Below, in pieces: positions 15,664 through 24,560 of a DNA stretch of 32,971 nucleotides (positions are counted from its first letter, which is position 1; every line of letters begins with the position of its first letter). The position numbers and the translations under genes are program-made. The stretch comes from Planctomycetota bacterium (lineage in GTDB: Bacteria; Planctomycetota; Planctomycetia; Pirellulales; Pirellulaceae). Location: contig JACTND010000093.1 of the NCBI GenBank assembly GCA_014584305.1, forward strand, positions 1 through 32,971. The letters run 5' to 3'. The notes under the pieces are model-generated. The model worked only from the letters and a program-made list of their open reading frames with translations, made no database searches and was not told the origin of the DNA.

Positions 15664-15787
15664 TAGCCCGCACCTCTTACAACCCGAAACGTCAGTGAGG
15701 GATTTACCGAGTCATCCCTCAGTGACGTTTCGGGTTGTGATAACACAGTGTCATACCTCCATGCCGACCTGTGAGAAATGCGGGCTA
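15664..15787. repeat. Nested long palindrome with TAGCCCGCA termini
   Basis: Outer arms tagcccgca (15664-15672) and tgcgggcta (15779-15787) match perfectly and extend imperfectly inward. Inner arms 15679-15703 and 15714-15738 are 25 bases each with one mismatch. The whole segment is thus a 124-base palindromic element, abutting the GTTTAACCG-family repeat. No open frame lies inside; it resembles a miniature inverted-repeat element. Confidence 0.85.
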
Positions 15788-15968
15788 ATATCACTCTAGT
15801 TACACAAGCACCGAAGTAATTTTTCGTGAGTTGCAAACCGCAAAGTCGTCATAATATGAGGAATCGAAAGTCCTCATTCGAATCTAGTTAAGCTTTCGGG
15901 GAGTTAAAAAATCGCGTTGAAATCGGGCGTCCTAGGCTTTCCTGGCTCATTCCGGGAAAGTTTAGAAC

Positions 15969-18900
15969 ATGCATACATCATCATTCTTTTCAACGAATTC
16001 AACATCTTTCGTTCCACTCGTGCTGACAAAGACGACCGGAACCGAACAGATCGAATCGCTCGACCAGTTCACGACTTGGCAACGGGACGAAAGCGACAGC
16101 ACTGGGCTCACATTTAGCGCGAAACATCAAAATGATGGCCGAACCGCATTCCTCAGGTTGCTTCCCAGTCTTGTTGATAATTCCGCGAAAGAACGGCTTC
16201 GTTCGCGCCTGAGACTGATCCAGTGGCTGGGCCCCAGGTTTGGGGCGGACCGGATCCAGGATCGATTGGATGATACGCCACCCTCCATCGTCGCCTATCG
16301 AGCTGAACGAATCACGCTCGATCGATGGCTACAAGACGCAATCCCAGAGCAGCGTCTGCGACTTGCGGCGGAGCTGATCGACCTGATGATCAAGGCTCAT
16401 TCGGTAGGTCTCTCTCATGGGTGCCTCACGAGCCAATCAATATCCATCGATTGCACCGGAAACGATTCCGTCGGAAAGGGCTGTATCGATTTCTTGCGTG
16501 CGAACTTCGAGGCTGATTCAACCGAGGCAGCCGAGTCTCTCACCAAAGATCTGGCGGCGATTGAAGCCATTATCAGAACGATGCTCAAACCGATTCTGGC
16601 GGACTCGGTGTGGACGTCCCAGCTCCGTGGACAATCGCGAGCGCGTTTGAATCGCTTGGTCAAGTACCAGCCTCAACCCGACGACATGTACGAGGCGATT
16701 GCTCATTGGCGAGAGTTGCTGACCGAAATTTTGCGGCAAATCAACGTCGGATCCAGCTCCAATGACGCCTGTGCCAACGAAGCATCGGACGGTGCCGCGC
16801 TCTCGAACGAGCGGCGGAGTCTCCGCTCGAAAGAATCTACCGACAACCAGCAAAAACAATCCGAGTGCGCCTCTGGCACGCAGCCCAACTCCGTCAGTCA
16901 GCCAGCGGACGACAGAACCTGCGAAGAAGTTGTGCAACCCGTCAGTCAACCATCGGATGGCGAAGCTGACGAATCCGATACCACGGAGGAGATCGATCAG
17001 GCTACTGCCCTCGCAGCAAGCCAGGATTTCCTTGCTCACGCACCCCGACCGGGTGACATGATCAGCCGTTTTCAATTGGAATCGCAAATCGGCCAAGGCG
17101 GCATGGGGATCGTTTTTAAAGGAACCGACATTGCCACGAAGCAACCCGTCGCCGTAAAAATTTTACGAGCGATGGGGGGAGACATTACTCACGCAATCCG
17201 CCGCTTCCGCAAAGAAGCCCGACTGCTGGAGAGCGTTCAAAACGAGTTCGTCACGCGGCTGATCGAAACCGGAGTTGAAAACGGTCAACATTACTTGGCG
17301 ATGGAGTTCGTCGATGGTACGAATCTCAAGGATTGGTTGCACGAACACGAGACACTGGACGAGGCCACCTCCCTGAAACTGATTGAGGATGTCGCTCGCG
17401 CGTTGGTCGATGCTCATGCTCGGGAAATCGTCCATCGGGACATCAAACCGGAGAACATTCTGCTGGCTCGGCTTCCCGATTGCGATGGCCCGGCTGAGAG
17501 CGCGAGTTTGTCGCAATTGCGCGTCAAGTTGTCCGATTTCGGTATCGCGAGGCAAATCCGACAGTCCGCATCGATGGAGATGACGCGAGCGGGATCGCTC
17601 TTGGGAACTCCCCTTTACATGTCGCCCGAACAATGCAAATCGACAGAGAGAATCGGTCCATCATCCGATGTCTATTCGTTGGGCGTTTTGTTGTATCGCT
17701 TGTTGACCGGGACTGTGCCGTTCGAATCTGACGATCCGATGAAGCTGGCGGCGATGCACTGCTTCGATATCCCCGTGTCGGTTCAGAAACGGAATCGATC
17801 CATCTCGGACGCAGCGTCCAACCTGGTAGCCCGCATGTTAGCCAAGAACCCGGCGGACCGCCCGGCGGATGCGGCACAGGTCATCTCTGAAATCGAGCGA
17901 CTGCTCAGCGGAGAGGCCAGCCCGTTCGAGGCGCATCCCAAGCTGCCCATCTTGGCCGAAACCAAGGTTTGGAAACGCGTTTTCGAATGGGATTTGCTCA
18001 GCAGCCCAATCGAGTTGTGGCCCTATGTTTCGAACACCGAGCGACTGAATCGGGCCGCTGGGCTACCTTCGGTGAAGTATCGAACTGAAAAAGACCCGCA
18101 GCTCGGATTGCGGAAGTTTGGCGAATTCAAACTGGCGGGCATGAAGATCCAGTGGGAGGAACATCCGTTCGAGTGGATCGAGGGGACGCGCATGGGGGTA
18201 CTGCGAGAATTTGCCAGTGGTCCATTTCGTTGGTTCTCGAGCGTCGTCGAGCTGGAGCCTCGCGCCGAAGGTGGCACACGACTCACTCATACGGTGCGGA
18301 TCGAGCCCCGTAATTTGATGGGGCGTTTGGTGGCTCAGATCGAGGCAGGTTGGAAGGGGGGTAAAGCACTCGATCGCATCTATCGACGCATCGATCGATG
18401 GCTCCAATCTCAACAAGCCAAATCGCTGGATGACCCTTATGAAGCGGCCAAGTCGCTGGAACGAGCTGCCCAGCGCCGTCTCGAACAGCGCCTGGAAGCG
18501 ATCGTTGAGCACGGCGTATCGTGGGAAACGGCAACGAAGCTGGGCGATTTTCTCAAGAAGGCTGCTCCGCAAACCTTGGCCCAGATCAGACCGCTGGAGC
18601 TGGCCGACACGTTGGGGGTTCCCAGCGAAGAACTTTTGGACGCGTGTTTTCTGGCCGCTCGCCAAAACCTGCTCGTTCTGCGTTGGGACATTCTGTGCCC
18701 CACCTGCCGAGCACCGGCATCGAGCGTCGGCTGGTTGAACCAAGTCAATCAACACACCGGTTGCGAAGCCTGCGACACAGAGTTTCAGTCGAACCTGGCC
18801 AATGCCATTGAATTGGTCTTCCAGGCCCATCCTGAAATTCGGCAGGTGGATAGTGGTCAGTATTGCATCGGCGGGCCTGAACACTCGCCGCATGTGGTGA

Positions 18901-19778
18901 CACAACTGCGTGTGACGGCAGGCGAACGACTTGAGGTTTTCGTGCCGCTCACTTCAGGCGATTACCTGTTGAGAGGCCCGAGGCTCCCCAAGGCGTTGCC
19001 CCTGCACGTTCGCAGCCAAGCGGCTCCTAGCCAATTGGATGTTGCTCTCAGCCGCATCGGCACCTCCAGCCATACGCCGGTCGTCCGGGCTGGTCGTGTG
19101 GCGGTTCGCTTGACCAATGACATCGACACAACCCATGTCGTGCGAATTGAGAGAACCATCAATCGATCTCGAGTCGTCACGGCTGCTGTCGCCTCCGCAC
19201 TGCCAAAATTCCGCGAGCTGTTCCCAGACCAAGTATTCCGCCGCGATATCCCCGTGACGACCGAGGATTTGACGTTCTTGGCCGTTCGCGTCTGCCGCGC
19301 AGAGGAGATCTATAGTTCGCGAGCCGAAGCGGATGCCTACCTCGTGATCCAGCAAGCCTTGCAAGTGGCCGAAAACTGCGTTTCAGCTCATCAAGGAGCG
19401 ACTGTAAAAAGCGTTGGCGAAAGTTTGCTGGCAACGTTTCAAGGTTGTTCCGATGCGGTCCAAGCGGCCTTTGAGCTCAGTTCGCGTTTGCGGGAGATTG
19501 CCGAACTTCGCGGAATTGAATGTGTCTGCGCTGTTCATCGCGGTACAGCTTTGGTAACGACTCAGAATGGCCGTTTGGACTATTTTGGCCAAACCGCCCG
19601 AACGGTCGAGGCGTTGGTCCAGGACGATCAGCCAACTGTGGTCTTGACTGACGCAGTCTTTACCAACGACGAAGTCACTCGCTGGCTGTCGCAAGCTCAG
19701 CGTCATGCACAAACACGCACGCAAAGCCTACCGGGAGGAGCGACAAGATTAGTTCAGAGTTATGACAATTGTCGCTGA
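15969..19778 (+). CDS. Pseudokinase / Ser-Thr kinase / DUF5939-like / degenerate cyclase fusion protein
   Basis: This 1269-residue soluble protein has four parts. Residues ~55-235 look like a decayed kinase: LIKAHSVGLSHG-type catalytic loop (HGC at 150-152 instead of HRD) and DFL (174-176) instead of DFG. An acidic Ser/Gln-rich linker follows. Residues ~365-645 form an intact Ser/Thr kinase: GQGGMGIVFKG, K397, HRD 489-491, DFG 523-525, SPE 552-554. Residues ~660-1000 match the DUF5939-type region that precedes nucleotide cyclases, with a zinc-ribbon-like C910/C913...C932/C935. Residues ~1095-1230 resemble a class III cyclase (VKSVGESLLATF, DYFG), but both metal-binding Asp positions appear changed (near R1107, and GE1151 for GD). 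The last domain is therefore probably regulatory. A gggaaag sequence precedes the start. Confidence 0.88.
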   Translation: MHTSSFFSTNSTSFVPLVLTKTTGTEQIESLDQFTTWQRDESDSTGLTFSAKHQNDGRTAFLRLLPSLVDNSAKERLRSRLRLIQWLGPRFGADRIQDRLDDTPPSIVAYRAERITLDRWLQDAIPEQRLRLAAELIDLMIKAHSVGLSHGCLTSQSISIDCTGNDSVGKGCIDFLRANFEADSTEAAESLTKDLAAIEAIIRTMLKPILADSVWTSQLRGQSRARLNRLVKYQPQPDDMYEAIAHWRELLTEILRQINVGSSSNDACANEASDGAALSNERRSLRSKESTDNQQKQSECASGTQPNSVSQPADDRTCEEVVQPVSQPSDGEADESDTTEEIDQATALAASQDFLAHAPRPGDMISRFQLESQIGQGGMGIVFKGTDIATKQPVAVKILRAMGGDITHAIRRFRKEARLLESVQNEFVTRLIETGVENGQHYLAMEFVDGTNLKDWLHEHETLDEATSLKLIEDVARALVDAHAREIVHRDIKPENILLARLPDCDGPAESASLSQLRVKLSDFGIARQIRQSASMEMTRAGSLLGTPLYMSPEQCKSTERIGPSSDVYSLGVLLYRLLTGTVPFESDDPMKLAAMHCFDIPVSVQKRNRSISDAASNLVARMLAKNPADRPADAAQVISEIERLLSGEASPFEAHPKLPILAETKVWKRVFEWDLLSSPIELWPYVSNTERLNRAAGLPSVKYRTEKDPQLGLRKFGEFKLAGMKIQWEEHPFEWIEGTRMGVLREFASGPFRWFSSVVELEPRAEGGTRLTHTVRIEPRNLMGRLVAQIEAGWKGGKALDRIYRRIDRWLQSQQAKSLDDPYEAAKSLERAAQRRLEQRLEAIVEHGVSWETATKLGDFLKKAAPQTLAQIRPLELADTLGVPSEELLDACFLAARQNLLVLRWDILCPTCRAPASSVGWLNQVNQHTGCEACDTEFQSNLANAIELVFQAHPEIRQVDSGQYCIGGPEHSPHVVTQLRVTAGERLEVFVPLTSGDYLLRGPRLPKALPLHVRSQAAPSQLDVALSRIGTSSHTPVVRAGRVAVRLTNDIDTTHVVRIERTINRSRVVTAAVASALPKFRELFPDQVFRRDIPVTTEDLTFLAVRVCRAEEIYSSRAEADAYLVIQQALQVAENCVSAHQGATVKSVGESLLATFQGCSDAVQAAFELSSRLREIAELRGIECVCAVHRGTALVTTQNGRLDYFGQTARTVEALVQDDQPTVVLTDAVFTNDEVTRWLSQAQRHAQTRTQSLPGGATRLVQSYDNCR

Positions 19779-19826
19779 CTAAGGGTTTCAAGACGTGGGA
19801 CACATTCTCATTACAATTGATTCATT

Positions 19827-19946
19827 CGTACTCGTACCCAGTCTTTGGCGGTACTCGTACTCCTACTCGAATTGTAGGCTGAGTCCGCGTACGAGTAGGA
19901 GTACGAGTAGGAGAAGAAGGACGGTTTCGAGCATGAGTACGAGTAC
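19827..19946. repeat. GAGTAC-type hexanucleotide repeat with 18-bp perfect inverted arms
   Basis: tactcgtactcctactcg (19852-19869) and its exact reverse complement at 19892-19909 flank a 22-base loop. Related cgtactcgtac units continue to the left and gagtacgagtacc to the right. The design (hexamer arrays in opposite orientation around a short spacer) is the same as at 3861-4012, with a different unit. Confidence 0.88.
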
Positions 19947-20048
19947 CATTTCATTGAGCATCAGTACAATTGCCAGTTCGAAAGGCCTAGAGTTCAACGA
20001 GACGTTTTAACTTTATTTCCGCTCCAACGTCACAACCGAAATGACATC

Positions 20049-21128
20049 ATGACAAATATTTCAACCTACACAAAAGCTGTCTGGACGTTGACCGAATTCG
20101 GTCCCGAGGAAGGTTTGGGGCGAACCCTGGAATTGCCCGCTCGGGAACTGATCGTCGGTCGCACCGGCGAGGCCGACATCACGATTCCATCCAACGGGGT
20201 TTCCAAGCGGCACGCCAAGTTGTCGTTTGAGCGCGATCAGTTCGTGGTCGAAGACCTGGGCAGCACCAACGGTACGCATGTCAATGGCCAGCGAATCGAG
20301 TGTTCAATTGTGACCGAAGGCGATCTATTGCAATTCGCCAACGCCGTCTATCGCGTCGGCAAGCGGCAAGCCGCAGCGTACGACGGAACTAGAGAAGAAG
20401 CGATCGTGTCCTGGGCTCAAACGCTGATCTTATTTGACCAATTGATCAACGAGCGCACGGTCGTGCCGCATTTTCAGCCCATCGTTCAGATGAAAACGCG
20501 GGAAACGGCCGGGTTCGAGTTGCTGGCACGCAGTGGTTTCGAAGGACTGACCAGCCCCGCGTTGATGTTTGGTGCCGCCGAGCGTCTGGGGCAGCAGGCT
20601 CGACTCAGTGAGCTGATGCGTGAGGAAGGATTGAAGGCGGCCGGTCAATCAAAACATGCCGGTCAACCATTCTACTTGAACACGCATCCCAGCGAAGTTG
20701 TCAATGAACGCTTGCTAAGCTCGCTGCGAGACTTGCGCGCCGAAAATCCGTCGATGCAAGTAGTCATCGAGATCCACGAAGCGGCCGTTACCGATCCGTC
20801 CGCCATGCTGGAACTGCGCGCTGTTTTACGCGAACTCGACATAAAATTATCGTATGATGACTTCGGAGCCGGTCAGGGGCGATTATTGGAACTGGGTGAT
20901 GTGCCGCCAGATATCTTGAAGTTCGATATGCAACTGATTCGCGGAATCGACAAAGCTGCCGCGACGCGACAGGAGTTACTGGCCAAACTCGTTCGCATTG
21001 CCGTGGAGCTTGGCGCGGTACCCTTGGCAGAGGGCGTGGAAACCGAGGGGGAGCACCAAGTGTGTTGTGAACTAGGGTTCCATCTAGGCCAAGGTTTCTT
21101 GTACGGACGTCCGCAGACTTTTCATTAA
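20049..21128 (+). CDS. FHA domain - EAL domain protein (putative c-di-GMP phosphodiesterase)
   Basis: The 359-residue protein joins an N-terminal FHA domain (about 33-84) to an EAL domain (about 138-356). FHA residues include GR 37-38, SKRH 52-55 and STNGTHVNG 72-80, so phosphothreonine binding is likely. The EAL domain retains catalytic residues: E157 (ELL in place of EAL), N211, E241, D270-D271 (DDFGAG), K291, E328 (AEGVET) and Q348. No membrane segment is visible. It should hydrolyse c-di-GMP and be recruited or controlled by a phosphorylated partner; the kinase encoded just upstream is an obvious candidate. The 270-base gap with a palindromic repeat argues against a simple operon. Its start lacks a strong ribosome binding site. 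Confidence 0.92.
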   Translation: MTNISTYTKAVWTLTEFGPEEGLGRTLELPARELIVGRTGEADITIPSNGVSKRHAKLSFERDQFVVEDLGSTNGTHVNGQRIECSIVTEGDLLQFANAVYRVGKRQAAAYDGTREEAIVSWAQTLILFDQLINERTVVPHFQPIVQMKTRETAGFELLARSGFEGLTSPALMFGAAERLGQQARLSELMREEGLKAAGQSKHAGQPFYLNTHPSEVVNERLLSSLRDLRAENPSMQVVIEIHEAAVTDPSAMLELRAVLRELDIKLSYDDFGAGQGRLLELGDVPPDILKFDMQLIRGIDKAAATRQELLAKLVRIAVELGAVPLAEGVETEGEHQVCCELGFHLGQGFLYGRPQTFH

Positions 21129-21290
21129 CAACCGCAATGCCAATTGCGATAGCCAATTAAACCGCACTTTAGGCGATCGACTTATAGCTTTTAGCGGCTG
21201 CGGGACCGAAATGGTGTTGGAGAAAACCGTGGTTCCAATTCATGTTTTGGAGATTGCAAGATTTCCAGAACAACAGGAAAGTAAACACGG

Positions 21291-22304
21291 ATGGATCAGC
21301 GTAACGAATCTTCGAAGCGTCCACAAGCAAAGCACAAGAACCATCGCGCCCCCTCGCAGTTCGACAAACGCTGGCGGCTGATGCGGCCTAAACCTGGCGA
21401 GGCGGAGAACCGTTGCTGCCAAGATTCCGCTGGTTGAAACGCTGGCCAGCATGGTTGCGGACATGGACCGCTTGCTGGATGGTCGAATCGCTTTTCGGCT
21501 GGCGATCGTGATGGCCGGAATGATGCTGACCGGCGACCGCCGTTTGGCTGCGACTTGGTTCGCTTGCGCCGGGGTGCGGGATGACTGGGACCGATTTTAC
21601 GATGCGCTGGCCAGTTTCGGACGGAACTCGAAAAGCCTTTCGATGTCGGTGCTTTGTGAGGTTCTGAAGACGTTTGATCCGGGCGGCGAGGGACGATGGG
21701 TGGTGGCGGTCGATGATGCGCCGACGCAGGGCTATGGAAAATTTGCGGAAACGGCTGGAGGCACCACCATCCGACTCCCGGTCCGGTGGGCAGTCGATGG
21801 TTGTACGGACACAGCTGGGTCTCGCTGGCTGTGTTGGTCAGGCATCGGGCCTGGGGCATGATTGCGTTGCCGCTGCGGCGAAGTGATGCGGCACTGCAAG
21901 TGCTTCTTGGCTACTTCCCGGTTGACCGGGGGGCTTAATCCGGGTCGTGCTGGTGATGTTTGAAACGGGGGGCTGGGCGGCTTACTTTTGCACTGACCCT
22001 GAAGTGCCGCTGCGTGTTCTGTTGGAAACGATTTTCGGCTAGATGGGCGATTGAAACGACTTTCCAGGAAATGCGTTCCCAATTAGGGCTGGAGACGACT
22101 CGCGGCTGGAGCCAACTAACCGTATTGCGAATGGCACCGCTGCTGTTTAGCGTGTACACACTGACGGTGATCTTCTTCGATACGATGTCATGGTTCAACT
22201 CTCACGTGACGGCCAAGAAATGGATCGGTAAAGAAGGAACCACCTTTTCTGACATGATGATCAGCGTTCGACGCTACTTGTGGATGGAATGGGTTTTTGA
22301 ATAG
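21291..22304 (+). pseudogene. Degenerate DDE-type transposase (IS remnant)
   Basis: Transposase-like sequence is spread over three frames. The first large piece contains FRLAIVMAGMMLTGDRR and then WVVAVDDAPTQGYG, a DDE-like block. Near 21755 the frame shifts to read HHHPTPGPVG...WLYGHSWVSLAVLVRH, then a stop follows. Near 22040 it shifts again into RWAIETTFQEMRSQLGLETT...SVYTLTVIFFD, the usual C-terminal region. The middle is missing, so a deletion plus at least two frameshifts have inactivated it. I found no terminal inverted repeats or target duplications. The family is close to IS4-like transposases of planctomycetes, though I cannot fix the exact group. Confidence 0.82.
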
Positions 22305-22502
22305 GTGCCAGGCGCACGAGCCGTGCTGAAATTACCTCGCCCGGCAATAGCACTCATTGATTAGGGTATTACTCAGGCCGCATAATCGGAAATAGTCGAG
22401 CTAAGTTAGCGCGAATTCTAGCGCAAAAAGGGTATTCTCTCGATGAGTCGGGTTCGAAATAGATTGAGGCTGGGTTCTTTGTTGCGAGCGCAGTGCGTCA
22501 AC

Positions 22503-23684
22503 TTATCGTCGCCCGGTAAACCAGTGGGCCGCCAGGGGGTTGTTCTTGAAGAAATCCATCATCAAATTGCACACTTTGCGGCGGCCACTTTCGGTCGGGT
22601 GGACCGCGTCGCTGAAATCTTCTTCCAGCCAGGTCAACCCGTCGCTGGTGCGAGGTGTCTCGCCATCCGCCCACAGATAGGGCCCCCAGACCAAAAGCGG
22701 CGCTCGGACCACACCGCGTTCCGGATCGTAATTTAGAGCATCGTCCCCCGCGAGTTGCGCTTGAATCAACCAACGCACGACAAACGCGCCTTCATAAGCA
22801 AATGGCTCCGGGTTCAATGTTCCGACCGAATAGCCGCCGTAGGTACGGCTGCTGAGATAGGCGATACGCAGGTTGGGAAACCTCTGACGCGCGTTGTGCA
22901 ACACCGCCGTCGTGTCGGATTGCATTTTCTTGCCATGCTCTGTCAAGTCGCCGATCGGATTTTTGTTGGCCAACTTGATCCAAGCCACCTGCACTTGTTG
23001 CGGACTGATTTGGGCGGCGCGCAGTCGCCGATCGGCTTCACGCCAGGCCCGCCCATGTGGATCGACCCACTCGGCCATCGCCTGACCGCCTTGGGCACAA
23101 TCCACGATTTTGACTCGCGGCGATTTGGCCGGATCGGCGTCGGCAACGCGTTTAAAGTAGGAAAATTCCTGTGTGGCATTGGACATACTGATCGATACGA
23201 AACCGATCGAACCCAGCGGATCGGGTCGGCCGAGGGCATCGCGCGGCACGATCTGCGTCAACTCGTTGCGAGCCGCCTCGCGAAGTACGTCCGGCGGTTC
23301 GTTTTTTCCGGCTCCGTACAATCCGCCGTCTTCGCCCAGATACCGATCTTCGGCAGTCATCTCCGTCAGCGGGATCAATCCAATCGATGAACGCGGCTCG
23401 CGCTCGCCATTCGGATCGAGTCGCAAAGCTTGTTCGTGCATCAATTGTTGGGCGCGGCGAAAAATGGCCGCCTCTTCTGGAGATAACGTCTCGCCGCGTT
23501 GGCGTTTTTGCTGCAATTGCCGAAAACGCGGCCAGTCAAACTCGTCCTGTTGTTGAGACCGAACTCCCGTCGAATCCTGACCCTTGGCGACACCTGATGC
23601 CAACAGGTCAATTTCAAACTCGCAGAATCCCGCGGCCCACAACAACACCAGCATCCACTTGGTTGCCCACCCGCAACGAGACAT
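22503..23684 (-). CDS. Exported SGNH-hydrolase-like protein
   Basis: The 393-residue protein has a signal peptide (hydrophobic residues 9-20) after a start at 23684, which has aaggag 9 bases upstream; the longer frame to 23819 runs through the divergent promoter region. The catalytic-type elements are a Ser-rich strand GFVSISMSNATQEF (161-174), IVDCAQGGQAM (about 193-203) and the terminal D359-x-x-H362 block (SDAVHPTESG), typical of SGNH/GDSL hydrolases. A charged region (residues 45-95) precedes the domain. The substrate is unknown; carbohydrate esters are common for such proteins in planctomycetes. It is divergent from an ECF sigma gene with about 130 bases between. Confidence 0.65.
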   Translation of the reverse strand: MSRCGWATKWMLVLLWAAGFCEFEIDLLASGVAKGQDSTGVRSQQQDEFDWPRFRQLQQKRQRGETLSPEEAAIFRRAQQLMHEQALRLDPNGEREPRSSIGLIPLTEMTAEDRYLGEDGGLYGAGKNEPPDVLREAARNELTQIVPRDALGRPDPLGSIGFVSISMSNATQEFSYFKRVADADPAKSPRVKIVDCAQGGQAMAEWVDPHGRAWREADRRLRAAQISPQQVQVAWIKLANKNPIGDLTEHGKKMQSDTTAVLHNARQRFPNLRIAYLSSRTYGGYSVGTLNPEPFAYEGAFVVRWLIQAQLAGDDALNYDPERGVVRAPLLVWGPYLWADGETPRTSDGLTWLEEDFSDAVHPTESGRRKVCNLMMDFFKNNPLAAHWFTGRR

Positions 23685-23719
23685 TGTCAACTTCTCCTTC
23701 CCGCCAAGCATTTTATTAC

Positions 23720-23735
23720 GAATATATATATATTC
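23720..23735. promoter_or_regulatory. 16-bp AT-rich perfect palindrome in divergent promoter region
   Basis: gaatatatatatattc is a perfect palindrome 36 bases upstream of the SGNH gene start and about 80 bases upstream of the ECF sigma gene. It could be an operator or a promoter AT element. No regulator is assigned. Confidence 0.4.
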
Positions 23736-23780
23736 ATAAACAGTCCGACAGTTATTTGGCGAACCACTACTACCATTGTA

Positions 23781-23795
23781 ATCATGATGCATGAT
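23781..23795. promoter_or_regulatory. Short inverted repeat before ECF sigma gene
   Basis: atcatg and catgat flank the spacer atg. The repeat covers an in-frame ATG at 23791, which is one reason to prefer the ATG at 23818 as start of the sigma gene. Confidence 0.3.
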
Positions 23796-23817
23796 GGTTA
23801 CAGACCGAGCGAGCCCC

Positions 23818-24357
23818 ATGACACAATCGAATACCCATCGTTCGGCGGAATCGCTGCTGCCTGTTGTTTATGCGGAATTGCGGAAGATGGCAGCCGCCAA
23901 GATGGCCAACGAGCATGGCCCGCTGACCTTACAGGCGACGGCACTGATTCATGAGGCGTATTTGCGGTTGACCGATCAGGGCCGCGCCCAAGAGCATCGC
24001 GCCTGGCAAAACGAAGCCCACTTCGTGGGCGCCGCAGCGGAGGCGATGCGCCGGATTCTGGTCGAACGGGCGCGAAAACGCATCCGGCGGCAACGCCTCG
24101 GCGGCCAGCCAGCCCCGATTGACCTCGACAGCCTCGACGCGACAGGAATCGACGACGCGTCAACGATCTTGGCGGTACACGAAGCATTGTCCAAACTGGC
24201 TGCCGTCGATCATCTTCAAGGTGAACTCGTCAAGTTGCGGTTCTTTGCCGGGCTGTCCATTCCGGATGCCGCGCTTGCGTTGGGCATCTCCGAATCCACC
24301 GCCAAACGCCACTGGCGATTTGCTCAGGCCTGGCTGCACCGGGAATTATCGGATTAG
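23818..24357 (+). CDS. ECF-like RNA polymerase sigma factor (kinase-associated type)
   Basis: The 179-residue product matches the planctomycete ECF-like sigma family: LLPVVYAELRKMAAAKMA, then TLQATALIHEAYLRL (region 2), HFVGAAAEAMRRILVERARK, and LVKLRFFAGLSIPDAALALG with a terminal helix-turn-helix (region 4). Start choice between 23791 and 23818 is uncertain; the latter is favoured because the family normally begins close to the first conserved helix. A large WD40 kinase gene follows about 200 bases downstream in the same direction. Planctomycete ECF groups linked to Ser/Thr kinases are known, and kinase-dependent activation of the sigma factor is the usual hypothesis. No anti-sigma gene is present. 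Confidence 0.9.
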   Translation: MTQSNTHRSAESLLPVVYAELRKMAAAKMANEHGPLTLQATALIHEAYLRLTDQGRAQEHRAWQNEAHFVGAAAEAMRRILVERARKRIRRQRLGGQPAPIDLDSLDATGIDDASTILAVHEALSKLAAVDHLQGELVKLRFFAGLSIPDAALALGISESTAKRHWRFAQAWLHRELSD

Positions 24358-24560
24358 TACTTGTCGGTTTTGCATTTGGACGCGTTGCATCCCGTTACCT
24401 GGTGTGATTGAGATGTGCGTTCGCCCAAATCCAAGAAATCCTGGGAATCTTGACCCGGTTGGACCACTTCGCGCCGCATAGGAGACTGGAATACGCCTGT
24501 TTTTCGCGTTGAACAGCGGTATTGCCAGAGCCAGTTGGTTATCGCATGATGGAAGTTCAA

